57,602 nucleotides of DNA, taken from contig NZ_BASE01000136.1 in assembly GCF_000813125.1 (NCBI RefSeq), forward strand, positions 1 to 57,602. The letters run 5' to 3'. The stretch is from Mesobacillus selenatarsenatis SF-1. Lineage in GTDB: Bacteria; Bacillota; Bacilli; Bacillales; Cytobacillaceae. Below the pieces are notes generated by a model. That model was not told the DNA's origin, ran no database searches, and was given only the letters and a program-made list of their open reading frames with translations. The position numbers were made by a program, and so were the translations under genes. Shown here piece by piece: positions 49,964 to 57,602 of this stretch (the first letter of the stretch is position 1; the number at the start of each line of letters is the position of its first letter).

Positions 49964-51183
49964 ATGACCAATTGATATAGATAAATCACTGGTGTTAAAA
50001 GAAGGGCACTTGCAATCATGGCGATTTTTATCGAAAAATTGGCGGCAATTAATCCTATTGCTGGTCCTCCGCTAATTTGACCAATCGCATCAACCTGACC
50101 TTTTACCGAAAAGAATGTCGCGCGTGTCGAGGAATCTGGAATGATTTTATTCAACCATGTATCCTCAAGCGGTGCCATGACAGACCTTGTTCCTTGGATG
50201 ATCAGGTAAAAGCACAGCAAACTCATGATTCCATTCGAAAGCGCAAAACCGGTCAGCGAAGTGATAATCAGAACACATCCGATCAGCAAGGATATATAGA
50301 TGGTGTTTAACTGATGATGGAGAGAACTCCGGCTGATAAAATGAAGGCCAATATATGAAAGGAGCATAACGACAAATTGAATGCTGCCGATTAGGATGAC
50401 CAAGTTCCCTTCTGTCATGTATGCGAGACGGGTTTCTTCAAGGAAGTGAGAAATCCATAGCCGGTCAAAGCCTTCGCTATATAACCCGAAAAACAGAGCA
50501 ATAAGGAAGAGAATCCGCATTATATAGCTAGCCTTTGTATAATGGACCATCTGGTTCATATTACTTTTCAGCGTCGACCAGGTTGATATATTTTCAGGTT
50601 GAGCAGGTTTGAAGTTCTCTTCTTTCATAAATAGAAGCAGGAAAACAGCTAAGCCCACCATCGATAATCCGCCAATGATGATCGGCAGATTGATCATGAA
50701 AAAGTAACCGATCAATATACTTAAAGGAATCGCGATCACTTCTCCGAGTGTGCCAGCTTTTGCACCATTCACAAACGCCTGGGAAGCACGATCTTCTCCG
50801 ATTTCATCGGCAATCCAGGCTTGATGAGCACCGCTTGTAAACGTGTATCCAATTCCCCAAAGGACTTGAGACAATAACACGGCTGCGAAATAAGGAAAAC
50901 TGCCCTCGATGAGGAACCCAGCCCCAATCAAAAAATACCCGATAATCACAGAAAGCCTGCGACTTTTTAAATCCGCCATAAACCCAGTCGGAATCTCAAA
51001 CAGGAACACAACCGCCTCAAGAACAGTCCCAACCAGGACCAGCTGCAGCGGATCAAGTCCTACGACCTTCACATGATATAGCAAGTTAACCGTAAAGATA
51101 AATGTAAAAAAGAACTGAGACCAAAAACGTGTATATATATAGACACGATAGGAATCCATTTGCTTAATAAATGTCAATTTCAT
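49945..51183 (-). CDS. MFS transporter
   Basis: 412 residues with twelve helices. The MFS signature between helices 2 and 3 is PTGFMADLKSRRLSVIIGYF. Other features: VLLSQVLWGIGYTFTSGAHQ, a central cytoplasmic loop (KEENFKPAQPENIST), and VMAPLEDTWLNKIIPDSSTR. An efflux role is plausible but the substrate is unknown. Divergent from nothing close; upstream is the ferritin gene. Confidence 0.88.
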   Translation of the reverse strand: MKLTFIKQMDSYRVYIYTRFWSQFFFTFIFTVNLLYHVKVVGLDPLQLVLVGTVLEAVVFLFEIPTGFMADLKSRRLSVIIGYFLIGAGFLIEGSFPYFAAVLLSQVLWGIGYTFTSGAHQAWIADEIGEDRASQAFVNGAKAGTLGEVIAIPLSILIGYFFMINLPIIIGGLSMVGLAVFLLLFMKEENFKPAQPENISTWSTLKSNMNQMVHYTKASYIMRILFLIALFFGLYSEGFDRLWISHFLEETRLAYMTEGNLVILIGSIQFVVMLLSYIGLHFISRSSLHHQLNTIYISLLIGCVLIITSLTGFALSNGIMSLLCFYLIIQGTRSVMAPLEDTWLNKIIPDSSTRATFFSVKGQVDAIGQISGGPAIGLIAANFSIKIAMIASALLLTPVIYLYQLVIKKSRG

Positions 51184-51319
51184 CTCCCCCTAACCAGATT
51201 ATAGAGAGGGAGGAAGACGATTTCTTTTCCAAATTTGCGGTTTTTGTGAGGTGCTTATAAAAAAAACAGCGAAGTTACCACGATATTACATTATGTTTGT
51301 CTTTCAATCGGTCACCGAT

Positions 51320-51829
51320 TCAACCAGCCGCCTGAGGAGTTGCGGCATTTGTTCTAGCACCTAATTCCTGGTCGATCAGCAAAAGAGCTGAAGGGTTATT
51401 TTCCGCAAGTTTGAGACGATCAATAATGGTTTTGGCCTGTGCTTCTTCATCTATTTGTTCCCTTAAAAAATCCTGGATGATCAAAGCGGCTTGAGGGTCA
51501 ACTGAATTCACATAGTTATAGGCCTGACGGTAAGTATTCGTAACATACTGTTCATGGGCCATTACTTTTTGAAAGGTCTCTAACGGAGTGCCAAAGTCTT
51601 TTGGCTGTGCAGGCATGCTATTAATTTGGACAGTACCATCCCGATCCACAACAAAATCAACTAAAGTAAGCATATGTGTACGCTCTTCCTCAGATTGCAG
51701 CCTTAACCAATGAGCTATACCTGTAAAATTCTTTTTAGCCATATAAGCAGACATCGCGAGATATAAAGTGGAAGAAACATGCTCGAGTTGAATTAAATCA
51801 TTAAACAAGCTTTGAAGTTCATCATTCAT
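51320..51829 (-). CDS. Ferritin-like iron storage protein
   Basis: 169 residues from the ATG at 51829 (GGGGA 8 nt upstream). Four-helix ferritin: LFNDLIQLEHVSSTLYLAMS (first helix with the ferroxidase Glu and H), HWLRLQSEEERTHMLTLVDF, ETFQKVMAHEQYVTNTYRQA and LREQIDEEAQAKTIIDRLKL. It stores and detoxifies iron. The tail NPSALLLIDQELGAR is conserved and matches a dead copy at 57241-57396. No PerR or Fur box could be identified by eye. Confidence 0.9.
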   Translation of the reverse strand: MNDELQSLFNDLIQLEHVSSTLYLAMSAYMAKKNFTGIAHWLRLQSEEERTHMLTLVDFVVDRDGTVQINSMPAQPKDFGTPLETFQKVMAHEQYVTNTYRQAYNYVNSVDPQAALIIQDFLREQIDEEAQAKTIIDRLKLAENNPSALLLIDQELGARTNAATPQAAG

Positions 51830-52023
51830 TTTTTTCACTCCCCGATTTCAATAAATCTTCAGTTTAGTTTATAGGTAATAGGAATTTTTGAAACTTGTTT
51901 ACTCGTTTGTTTTACCCTCGGTGTTTTTGCAAAGATTCCGCGCCTCAAGAATTCAAATACATCATTTGGATGAAACAGGAAATACTACCGATAACATCTT
52001 GTTGTTTTTCTGGAGGGGTATGT

Positions 52024-53037
52024 ATGGACGCATCAAATCAAAAGGTTCATTTAACCTGCGCGGAGATATCGAATTTATGGGATACATATATTAACGACAG
52101 TGTCGTCATTTCTATTTTGACTCACTTTCTTGAAAGGGTCGATGATTTAGAAGTCAAACCACTTCTTGAATTTACGATTGAAGTAGCGGACTCTCATCTG
52201 AAGGAGATTGGCATGATCTATGAGCAGGAGGGCATCGCCAGGCCGGAGGGATTTCCGGTCGAAAAGCATGTGAATCTGTCTGCTCCACGTCTCTTTTCGG
52301 ATATTTTTTACATGGAGTACATGCAGCATATGAGCAAGTTCGGACTGACTAGCCACTCTAGTGCGATTGCCACTTCATCCAGGGATGATATCCGTGCTCT
52401 TTTTGAAAAATTCCACAGCCAGGCAACGGAACTTAACCGTGAAATCACTACACTTATGAAGAGGAAGGGAGTTTACATCCGGCCCCCATACATGAACTAT
52501 CCCAAGAAAGTAGATTTCGTAGATAAGCAGTATTTCCTGACAGGATGGTTCGGAAAAAAACGCCCGCTTCTGGGGAATGAAGTAAATCATCTCTATTTGA
52601 CCTCCCTCCATAATGAGCTAGGGAAGTCCACGCTATTAGGTTTTGCCCAGGTAGCCCAGGATCATGATTTGAAAACTTATTTTTATTCAGGTGTCCAGCT
52701 ATGCGACAAAATCTTAAGGGAGACCCATCATGTTTTGATGGAAAGCAATGTTCCCAATTCGATGACTTGGGATTCAATCGTCAGTGATTCGAACGATCCT
52801 CCTTATTCTGACCAGCTGATGCTCTTCGTGGTAAGCATCCTATCCCAGTTGGGCGTAGCTGCTTACGGGTTCGCATTGTCCTTGAGTATGAGAAGGGATG
52901 TTGGAGCTTTGTACAGCGGTTTTATTCTAAGAGCATTAACTTATTCCGAAGACGGGGCCCAGATGATTATTGAAAGAGGCTGGCTAGAGCAGCCTCCGAT
53001 GTTTGTGGATCGGGAAAAGCTGATAAAAGGGGAATGA
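52024..53037 (+). CDS. DUF3231 family protein (copy 2)
   Basis: 337 residues from ATG 52024 (GGAGGGG upstream); a longer frame from 51895 has no RBS. Same architecture as the gene at 12700-13707: LTCAEISNLWDTYINDSVVI, ARPEGFPVEKHVNLSAPRLF, SDIFYMEYMQHMSKFGLTSH, and a C-terminal half with GFAQVAQDHDLKTYFYSG and WLEQPPMFVDREKL. Role unknown; CotF-related spore-former family. Adjacent to ferritin. Confidence 0.85.
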   Translation: MDASNQKVHLTCAEISNLWDTYINDSVVISILTHFLERVDDLEVKPLLEFTIEVADSHLKEIGMIYEQEGIARPEGFPVEKHVNLSAPRLFSDIFYMEYMQHMSKFGLTSHSSAIATSSRDDIRALFEKFHSQATELNREITTLMKRKGVYIRPPYMNYPKKVDFVDKQYFLTGWFGKKRPLLGNEVNHLYLTSLHNELGKSTLLGFAQVAQDHDLKTYFYSGVQLCDKILRETHHVLMESNVPNSMTWDSIVSDSNDPPYSDQLMLFVVSILSQLGVAAYGFALSLSMRRDVGALYSGFILRALTYSEDGAQMIIERGWLEQPPMFVDREKLIKGE

Positions 53038-53384
53038 AGGGCTTTACCTTGAGGAAATACAAAGCTTGAAAGATATCCAGACTCTAGAAATGGCTGTCAA
53101 TGAGCCGATGCCGTAAGAAGAGTATGGCGGTCAGGGATAAAAAGGGTAAAAAAGGACTGGTCACCATTCCTGTATATGGAGTTGGGGACAAGTTCTTTTT
53201 CATATAAAGGGGACATGGGTCAACTAACACTTCTTTAATTTTATTCACCAACGGGACACGAGAACCGTCCCTGTGTCCCGTCCCAGGAGGATGGGCCGTA
53301 TTACCTGCGACTCATGTCTGATTGACCCGTTAATGTGAAAAAAGTAGAGTAATAGAGCAATCATCTATTGAAGGAGGAACCGAA
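53038..53384. other. Gene-free stretch before alkaline phosphatase
   Basis: Holds a GGGACAC/GTGTCCC palindrome (53253-53279) embedded in GGGACACGAGAACCGTCCC-type sequence, and a longer GGGTCAA (53219) / TTGACCC (53320) inverted pair. A short frame without RBS (53041-53117) reads YLEEIQSLKDIQTLEMAV and could be debris. No clear PhoP boxes (TTAACA repeats) were seen. Confidence 0.45.
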
Positions 53385-54827
53385 ATGTCATTGAAAACAA
53401 AATTGTTAGCGGTTACATTGACCGGGACTTTAGCAGCGGGGGGCTTTGCAGGAATCAATAGTTTAACAGAAAATAACAGCCAGGTAGCTGCGAAGGCTGA
53501 TGTATCGAAGGAGAACGTTTCACAAAAGCCGCCTAAAAACGTCATCGTGATGGTCGGAGACGGAATGGGAATCGGTCAGCTTGAGGTTGCACGTTTGATG
53601 GAATACGGCAAGGAAGGCCGTCTTAATATGGAATCACTGGAGAATGTTGCTTTGATGCATACATATTCTGCAGATAATACTGTTACAGATTCTGGTGCTG
53701 CTGGTACAGCGATTGCGACAGGATCAAAAACAAATAATGAGTCAATTGGTGTGGATGAAAACGGAAATGAAGTAAAGAGCATGCTGGACGCTTTCCAGGC
53801 TCGCGGCAAGAAAGTCGGGGTCATTTCCAACAATACAGTAACAGACGCAACACCTGCTGCTTTTACTGCGAGCGTGCCGAACCGCTGGAGCGGACAAGCT
53901 GAGGTCGCAAAGCAGATGCTGGAAAACGAATATGATGTCCTTCTTGGCGGAGGCGCAACATATTTTGAACCAAAGCGCCATGATGGTGTAGATTTGGTTG
54001 AGAAATTTGAGGAAAAGGGCTACACATATGTTACGGATCGGGACGAACTGAACAAAGCAGGTACTCCTGACAAATTGCTGGGTCTATTCCATTCGTCATA
54101 TATGAACTATAAAACAGATAAAGATGATGTTAATAGCAATGAGCCAACTTTAAATGAAATGACGAAAAAAGCAATCGATGTTCTTTCCAACGGCAAGGAT
54201 GGCTTCTTCCTGATGGTAGAGGGCGCGCGTATTGACCACGCTTCCCACGCCGCTGACTTCACGGGAATTTGGAAGGAAACAATCGAGTTCGATAACACGG
54301 TAAAAGATGTAGTACAATGGGCTAAAAATCGCAACGATACACTTGTTGTAGTATTAGCCGACCACGAAACGATGGGCGTTTCTGCAACAGAAACTATGGA
54401 TATCGAAGGACTGAAAGCAATCGATGTTTCACCTGAATTCATGGCTGGAAAACTAGTCATCGAAGACGGTACAGCTACAGCCGAAAGCGTCAAGAGTGTG
54501 TTCAAGGAGTATGCAAACATCGAATTGACTAATGAAGAAGTAGCAGAATTCCAAGATAATATTAAAGATGCTGAAGGAAAAGTGTACGCTGCATACAGAA
54601 CCGGCTGGGAAATAGGATCTGTCATTGCCAAGTACAATAAAGTAGGCGTAGTGGACAGAGCAGTACGCGAAGAAAGCACAACTGGCGGACATACAGGAAA
54701 CATGGTACCAGTATTTGCAACAGGAACTGGATCCGAGCGCTTCGAAGGTGTTCTTGACAACACAGAAGTAATCAAGCTGATCGCCGAAGCTGCACGCCAG
54801 GAATATGCACACCCTGCAGGGAAATAA
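53385..54827 (+). CDS. Alkaline phosphatase
   Basis: 480 residues, AAGGAGG before ATG. A Sec signal peptide (KTKLLAVTLTGTLAAGGFAG) leads to an exported enzyme that releases phosphate from organic esters. Metal and active-site motifs: KNVIVMVGDGMGIGQLEVAR (metal Asp), DNTVTDSGAAGTAIATGSKT with the nucleophile Ser at residue 103, FFLMVEGARIDHASHAADFT, VVLADHETMGVSATE and STTGGHTGNMVPVFATG. All classic metal ligands are present. Single gene with its own terminator. Confidence 0.95.
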   Translation: MSLKTKLLAVTLTGTLAAGGFAGINSLTENNSQVAAKADVSKENVSQKPPKNVIVMVGDGMGIGQLEVARLMEYGKEGRLNMESLENVALMHTYSADNTVTDSGAAGTAIATGSKTNNESIGVDENGNEVKSMLDAFQARGKKVGVISNNTVTDATPAAFTASVPNRWSGQAEVAKQMLENEYDVLLGGGATYFEPKRHDGVDLVEKFEEKGYTYVTDRDELNKAGTPDKLLGLFHSSYMNYKTDKDDVNSNEPTLNEMTKKAIDVLSNGKDGFFLMVEGARIDHASHAADFTGIWKETIEFDNTVKDVVQWAKNRNDTLVVVLADHETMGVSATETMDIEGLKAIDVSPEFMAGKLVIEDGTATAESVKSVFKEYANIELTNEEVAEFQDNIKDAEGKVYAAYRTGWEIGSVIAKYNKVGVVDRAVREESTTGGHTGNMVPVFATGTGSERFEGVLDNTEVIKLIAEAARQEYAHPAGK

Positions 54828-54842
54828 AACTAATGTTTAAGA

Positions 54843-54866
54843 GACCAAATCACCCTTGATTTGGTC
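54843..54866 (+). terminator. Terminator of the alkaline phosphatase gene
   Basis: Perfect 10-bp stem GACCAAATCA/TGATTTGGTC with a short loop, followed by TTCTTTGTG. Confidence 0.8.
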
Positions 54867-54990
54867 TTCTTTGTGTTTTCTAGTGAAATCATGGGAGGAT
54901 TGGCGCCCAGGAGTACCAGCGCATCATTAATAGAAAAACATAATTATGAGGCGGAAAGTTATCGGCTTGTTCCCGTCCCGTCTTGTATTA

Positions 54991-56295
54991 TTATTGTTTT
55001 TTTTTCTTTTCAGCATTTTTGATGGTATCCCCATTAGTGAGGCTGTATAGTCTGCTTTTTGGCTCATGTATTTGCTGGGATGGCCATAATCCATGGTGTC
55101 CTGAAAAGATATAACTGACCAGGCAGGCGACAAAAAAGAATTCTATCCCCTTTCCATGAAACATTTCCAGGGCCAGCAGGAACGCTGCTATTGGGGTGTT
55201 GGCGGCACCGCTGAAAGCAGCGACCAATCCTAAAGCGGCGAGGAAGGACATTGGCAATTCTATGAACGAGTGCAAAGCATTGCCTAGTGTCGCTCCCATG
55301 AAAAAAATTGGAATCGCTTCTCCGCCAACGAAGCCTGTCCCTAAGGTAATCGCAGTGAAAATTAGCTTAGCCAGAAAGGCAAAGGGAGGGACGTCTTCTG
55401 TAAAAGCTTGTTCCAACATGCCCAGGCTGCGGCCGTTGTAATCCTGCGAGCCGGCGATTAAAGTTAAAATCACAATGAGAATTCCGCCCAAAAATGCTCT
55501 TTTCATATGGTTTTTCTTAAAGATCCGATTAGTGGTATTTTCAATCCAGTGCCTTAATTGACTGTAAGAAATGCTCAACAAGCTGAATATAAGAGACATA
55601 AGGAGGACTTTTAGAAATGTGATAACCGAAATTTCTGGCACGGAAGTGATAATGAATTCTTCATGTTTATGTTCCCAGACTGCTGTCGTTGTGTAGTGAC
55701 CAACAAAGCTGGCGACAAGGCAGGGAACCAGCGCTTCGAATTTCAACTTACCGAGTACAGCCATTTCCATCCCAAACACAGCACCGGTTATTGGTGTTCC
55801 GAATGCTGCGCCGAAACCAGCACTAATACCGCTCATAATGATCATTTTTTTATCGATTGCGGCTACCTTGAAGAGTTTGTTGACTGCTTCTGCTACACTA
55901 GCCCCCATTTGGACAGCAGCTCCTTCCCTCCCCGTGGACCCCCCAAAAAAGACAGTAATAAAGGTACCCAGGTAGACGATCGGCCCCATTCTCCGCAGCA
56001 CATGTTTCTTTCCGTGAACAGCGTCGATTACTAAGTTGTTTAGTTCACCTGCATCGTTTAAAGTATCATTTATATAGACCTTGCCGTATTTCATATATAT
56101 GTAGCCTATGATAATGCCGCCGATTGGGAGGAGAGCTATAAGCCAGCTGTTTTTTTCCCGGACAGTTCCGAGATAATCGTTTGTTTCCAGGAGGAATGTT
56201 GTTACCGAACCTACTACTAACCCTATCAGAGCGCCGAAAAATATCCATTGACTAAGAATCCAAAAAAATTTCCTGTACTTCTGCCTGGCATTCAC
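54991..56295 (-). CDS. ClC family chloride channel/transporter
   Basis: 434 residues from GTG 56295 (AGGTG 7 nt upstream). ClC motifs: the first filter region GGSTGREGAAVQMGASVAEA, with the gating Glu in GREG (here followed by Ala rather than Pro), GFGAAFGTPITGAVFGMEMA, and GTGFVGGEAIPIFFMGATLG near the C-terminus. Moves chloride or fluoride, often in exchange for protons. Last gene of an operon with the DUF421 gene 11 bases upstream. Confidence 0.88.
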   Translation of the reverse strand: MNARQKYRKFFWILSQWIFFGALIGLVVGSVTTFLLETNDYLGTVREKNSWLIALLPIGGIIIGYIYMKYGKVYINDTLNDAGELNNLVIDAVHGKKHVLRRMGPIVYLGTFITVFFGGSTGREGAAVQMGASVAEAVNKLFKVAAIDKKMIIMSGISAGFGAAFGTPITGAVFGMEMAVLGKLKFEALVPCLVASFVGHYTTTAVWEHKHEEFIITSVPEISVITFLKVLLMSLIFSLLSISYSQLRHWIENTTNRIFKKNHMKRAFLGGILIVILTLIAGSQDYNGRSLGMLEQAFTEDVPPFAFLAKLIFTAITLGTGFVGGEAIPIFFMGATLGNALHSFIELPMSFLAALGLVAAFSGAANTPIAAFLLALEMFHGKGIEFFFVACLVSYIFSGHHGLWPSQQIHEPKSRLYSLTNGDTIKNAEKKKKQ

Positions 56296-56306
56296 CCGCA
56301 ATCACC

Positions 56307-56921
56307 TCATTCCAACTTTTCTGGATGGCCTTTACTATGGCCTTGATTCTTTACTTCCTTAAAAATATCGTCCGAACCGCTTGCTGGTGTGGACTTATTG
56401 TTCATGTTCGGCGGCGACGGTTGGCTGCCTTCAATCAGCGATTTAAGCATTTGAATATCCTCTTTAGTGGCATATTGTTTTTCAGGCTTCAGCATAAATC
56501 CTAATTGGCCATTCGATTCAATGGTTGCCCATTGCAAATCACTGAACTTTTTAATGTTTTGCTGCCTGAGGCGGACCTCAAGCATATCAACTGTTAAGCG
56601 TAATTTTTTCAAGTTAGCTTCATTCAGCTGGCCGTTCTCAACCACAAGGCGGGATTTTCCATAGATAAAGGTTTCCATAACGTTATATTTTAAAGTGATA
56701 TATTCAATGAAAATTAGAGTGATGACCATCAACAAGGTAATGACCAAGGTTATCCATATATTCCTCTCGCTTACTGGCTGAATGATCAGGGAACCAACCG
56801 CGACCATCATAACCGTCTGCGCAACCGTCAGCTGGGAAACAGATTTTCTTCCAGCGAGGCGCAATATAAGGACCCCACCGATGACAATAACAACAGCTTT
56901 CCATATAAAGTGTAAATCCAA
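56307..56921 (-). CDS. DUF421 (YetF/YcaP) family membrane protein
   Basis: About 204 residues from TTG 56921 (GGGGGG 6 nt upstream). Three N-terminal helices with the family motif LRLAGRKSVSQLTVAQTVMM, then the cytoplasmic domain with VMETFIYGKSRLVVENGQLN and LKKLRLTVDMLEVRLRQQNI. The tail is polar and unusual (PSPPNMNNKSTPASG). Function of the family is unknown. Operon with the ClC gene. Confidence 0.87.
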   Translation of the reverse strand: MDLHFIWKAVVIVIGGVLILRLAGRKSVSQLTVAQTVMMVAVGSLIIQPVSERNIWITLVITLLMVITLIFIEYITLKYNVMETFIYGKSRLVVENGQLNEANLKKLRLTVDMLEVRLRQQNIKKFSDLQWATIESNGQLGFMLKPEKQYATKEDIQMLKSLIEGSQPSPPNMNNKSTPASGSDDIFKEVKNQGHSKGHPEKLE

Positions 56922-56948
56922 GGCTAGCCCCCCTTTTTTAGCAATCAA

Positions 56949-57240
56949 TATGTATGTTGCTAAAAATTGTAAAAATTATACACATAACTATTTTATAAAA
57001 AGGTAAAGGGTGGTTGAAAAGGCTGTAGTGTACATTGCCGTTTTTGGGGTGTTAAAAAAGAAGAGAACATAACTGTGTTTCTCCAAGAAAACGGATGAAG
57101 GGGCAGGGATGTTGAAGAAGGATTTATCCTTTAGGTTGTTGAAGAATCGCGACAAAGGGACGGTTCTTATGTCCGTCCCATTCCCTTTTATATTGGAGAT
57201 TTTTCGTCCAGTAGAATGCCACCGGTTCACCCTGCTGGCG
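56949..57240. other. Gene-free stretch with GGGACGG palindrome
   Basis: Contains GGGACGG (57159-57165) and GTCCGTCCC (57172-57180), another member of the GGGACGG palindrome set. No open frame with an RBS. Together with the ferritin remnant and repeat array it makes a 650-base gene-free end. Confidence 0.45.
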
Positions 57241-57396
57241 GGCAGTTGTTCTTGCACCTCATTCTTGATCGATCAGTAAAAGGGCGGCCGGGTTATTTTC
57301 AGCAAGCTTTAGACGATCAATGATGGTTTTGACTTGTGCTTCTTCATCTATTTGTTCCCTTCAAAAGTCCTGAATGATCAAAGCGGCCTGAGGGTC
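57241..57396 (-). pseudogene. Ferritin remnant with two in-frame TGA codons
   Basis: On the minus strand the reading runs DPQAALIIQDF-stop-REQIDEEAQVKTIID, then RLKLAENNPAALLLIDQE-stop-GAR, matching the intact ferritin at 51320-51829 almost residue for residue. Both stops (57361-57363 and 57259-57261) are TGA where the intact gene has TTA (Leu). The 5' two-thirds of the gene are missing; the homology ends at 57396, just before a repeat array. Confidence 0.85.
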
Positions 57397-57423
57397 GGGG
57401 GGCATGGGGATGTATCATATATG

Positions 57424-57602
57424 TTATTGTGACAGCTTTCAAGGTGCATAGCCCAAAACTGTCAAGAAACCGTGGTTATTGTGACAGGTTTCAAGGTACA
57501 TAGCCCAAAGCTGTCAAGGAACCGTGGTTATTGTGACGGGTTTCAAGGTACATAGCCCAAAGCTGTCAAGAAACCGTGGTTATTGTGACAGGTTTCAAGG
57601 TG
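57424..57602. repeat. 52-bp tandem hairpin repeat, family D (runs off right edge)
   Basis: TTATTGTGAC begins at 57424, 57476, 57528 and 57580, exactly 52 bp apart. Each unit carries TGACAG then GGTTTC, later CTGTCA and GAAACC, so either pair can form a hairpin, and both together would interleave as a pseudoknot. The third unit has TGACGG. The array continues beyond the window. Confidence 0.9.

Noticed and set aside
51840-51900. PerR/Fur box before the ferritin gene
   Set aside because: No good match to TTATAATNATTATAA or a Fur box could be seen by eye.
53041-53117. Short frame reading YLEEIQSLKDIQ after DUF3231 copy 2
   Set aside because: No start with RBS and no recognisable family; could be debris, so it is only mentioned in the gap description.
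57361-57363. Idea that TGA and TAG are recoded as leucine in this genome
   Set aside because: Both TGA codons lie in a gene lacking its 5' part and the TAG is a single case; all other genes use standard stops, so ordinary decay is simpler.

Overview
The window looks like chromosomal DNA from a low-to-moderate GC, spore-forming-type Bacillota of the Bacillaceae (Bacillus, Mesobacillus or Cytobacillus-like). Evidence: strong AGGAGG-type ribosome binding sites, frequent TTG and GTG starts, and genes that match Bacillus families (YsnE, YuzF/DUF2642, YwaC alarmone synthetase, Spx paralog, KtrB, DUF3231, HAAS/PadR pairs, DUF4179 anti-sigma factors, ProBA). Two classic Bacillus riboswitches are also present. 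No rRNA, tRNA, CRISPR or intact insertion sequence was seen.

Layout. 0-2.3 kb: tandem-domain acetyltransferase and a two-gene membrane protein unit, the second gene probably starting at ATT. 2.2-6.0 kb: an AT-rich accessory stretch on the minus strand with a secreted bacteriocin-like protein, a tiny two-helix membrane protein, and a C5-cytosine DNA methyltransferase broken by one in-frame amber codon. 6.0-9.4 kb: YceI behind an MhqR-type operator, YsnE, a YdeI-like protein and an AI-2E family exporter. 9.6-12.7 kb: small membrane proteins, a self-regulated XRE repressor pair, and a DedA protein behind a manganese (yybP-ykoY) riboswitch. 12.7-18.5 kb: DUF3231, an ECF sigma/anti-sigma pair, ktrB behind a c-di-AMP (ydaO) riboswitch, and a cytochrome c fragment. 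18.5-28 kb: PadR/HAAS pair split by a MITE-like insert, an oxidoreductase, a sigma/anti-sigma fusion, a sugar kinase and others. 28-40.7 kb: beta-propeller protein, M48 peptidase, acetyltransferases, YibE/YibF pair, TspO-like protein, a second PadR/HAAS pair, MaoC-like and SurA-N-like proteins. 41-48.8 kb: chemotaxis receptor, proBA, YwaC, and a TetR-Spx-like operon. 49-57.6 kb: AraC regulator, MFS transporter, ferritin, DUF3231, alkaline phosphatase, ClC channel with a DUF421 protein, and a dead ferritin copy.

The most unusual signal is not a gene. Five intergenic places hold tandem repeats whose unit is always 52 or 53 bp (about five DNA helical turns) and contains an inverted repeat, yet the sequences fall into four unrelated families. 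Two further intergenic places hold matching six-copy arrays of TATTGGCGA with identical 20-20-20-21-20 bp spacing. Fixed period with different sequence suggests a common constraint on spacing (helical phasing or repeated RNA hairpins), which I cannot assign to any known system.

Functionally the genes are mostly envelope, stress and regulatory: potassium, manganese and alarmone control (ktrB, DedA, YwaC), redox and quinone stress (MhqR site, Spx-like, VOC, ferritin), several one-component repressors sitting next to their own multi-copy operators, and proline synthesis for osmotic adaptation.
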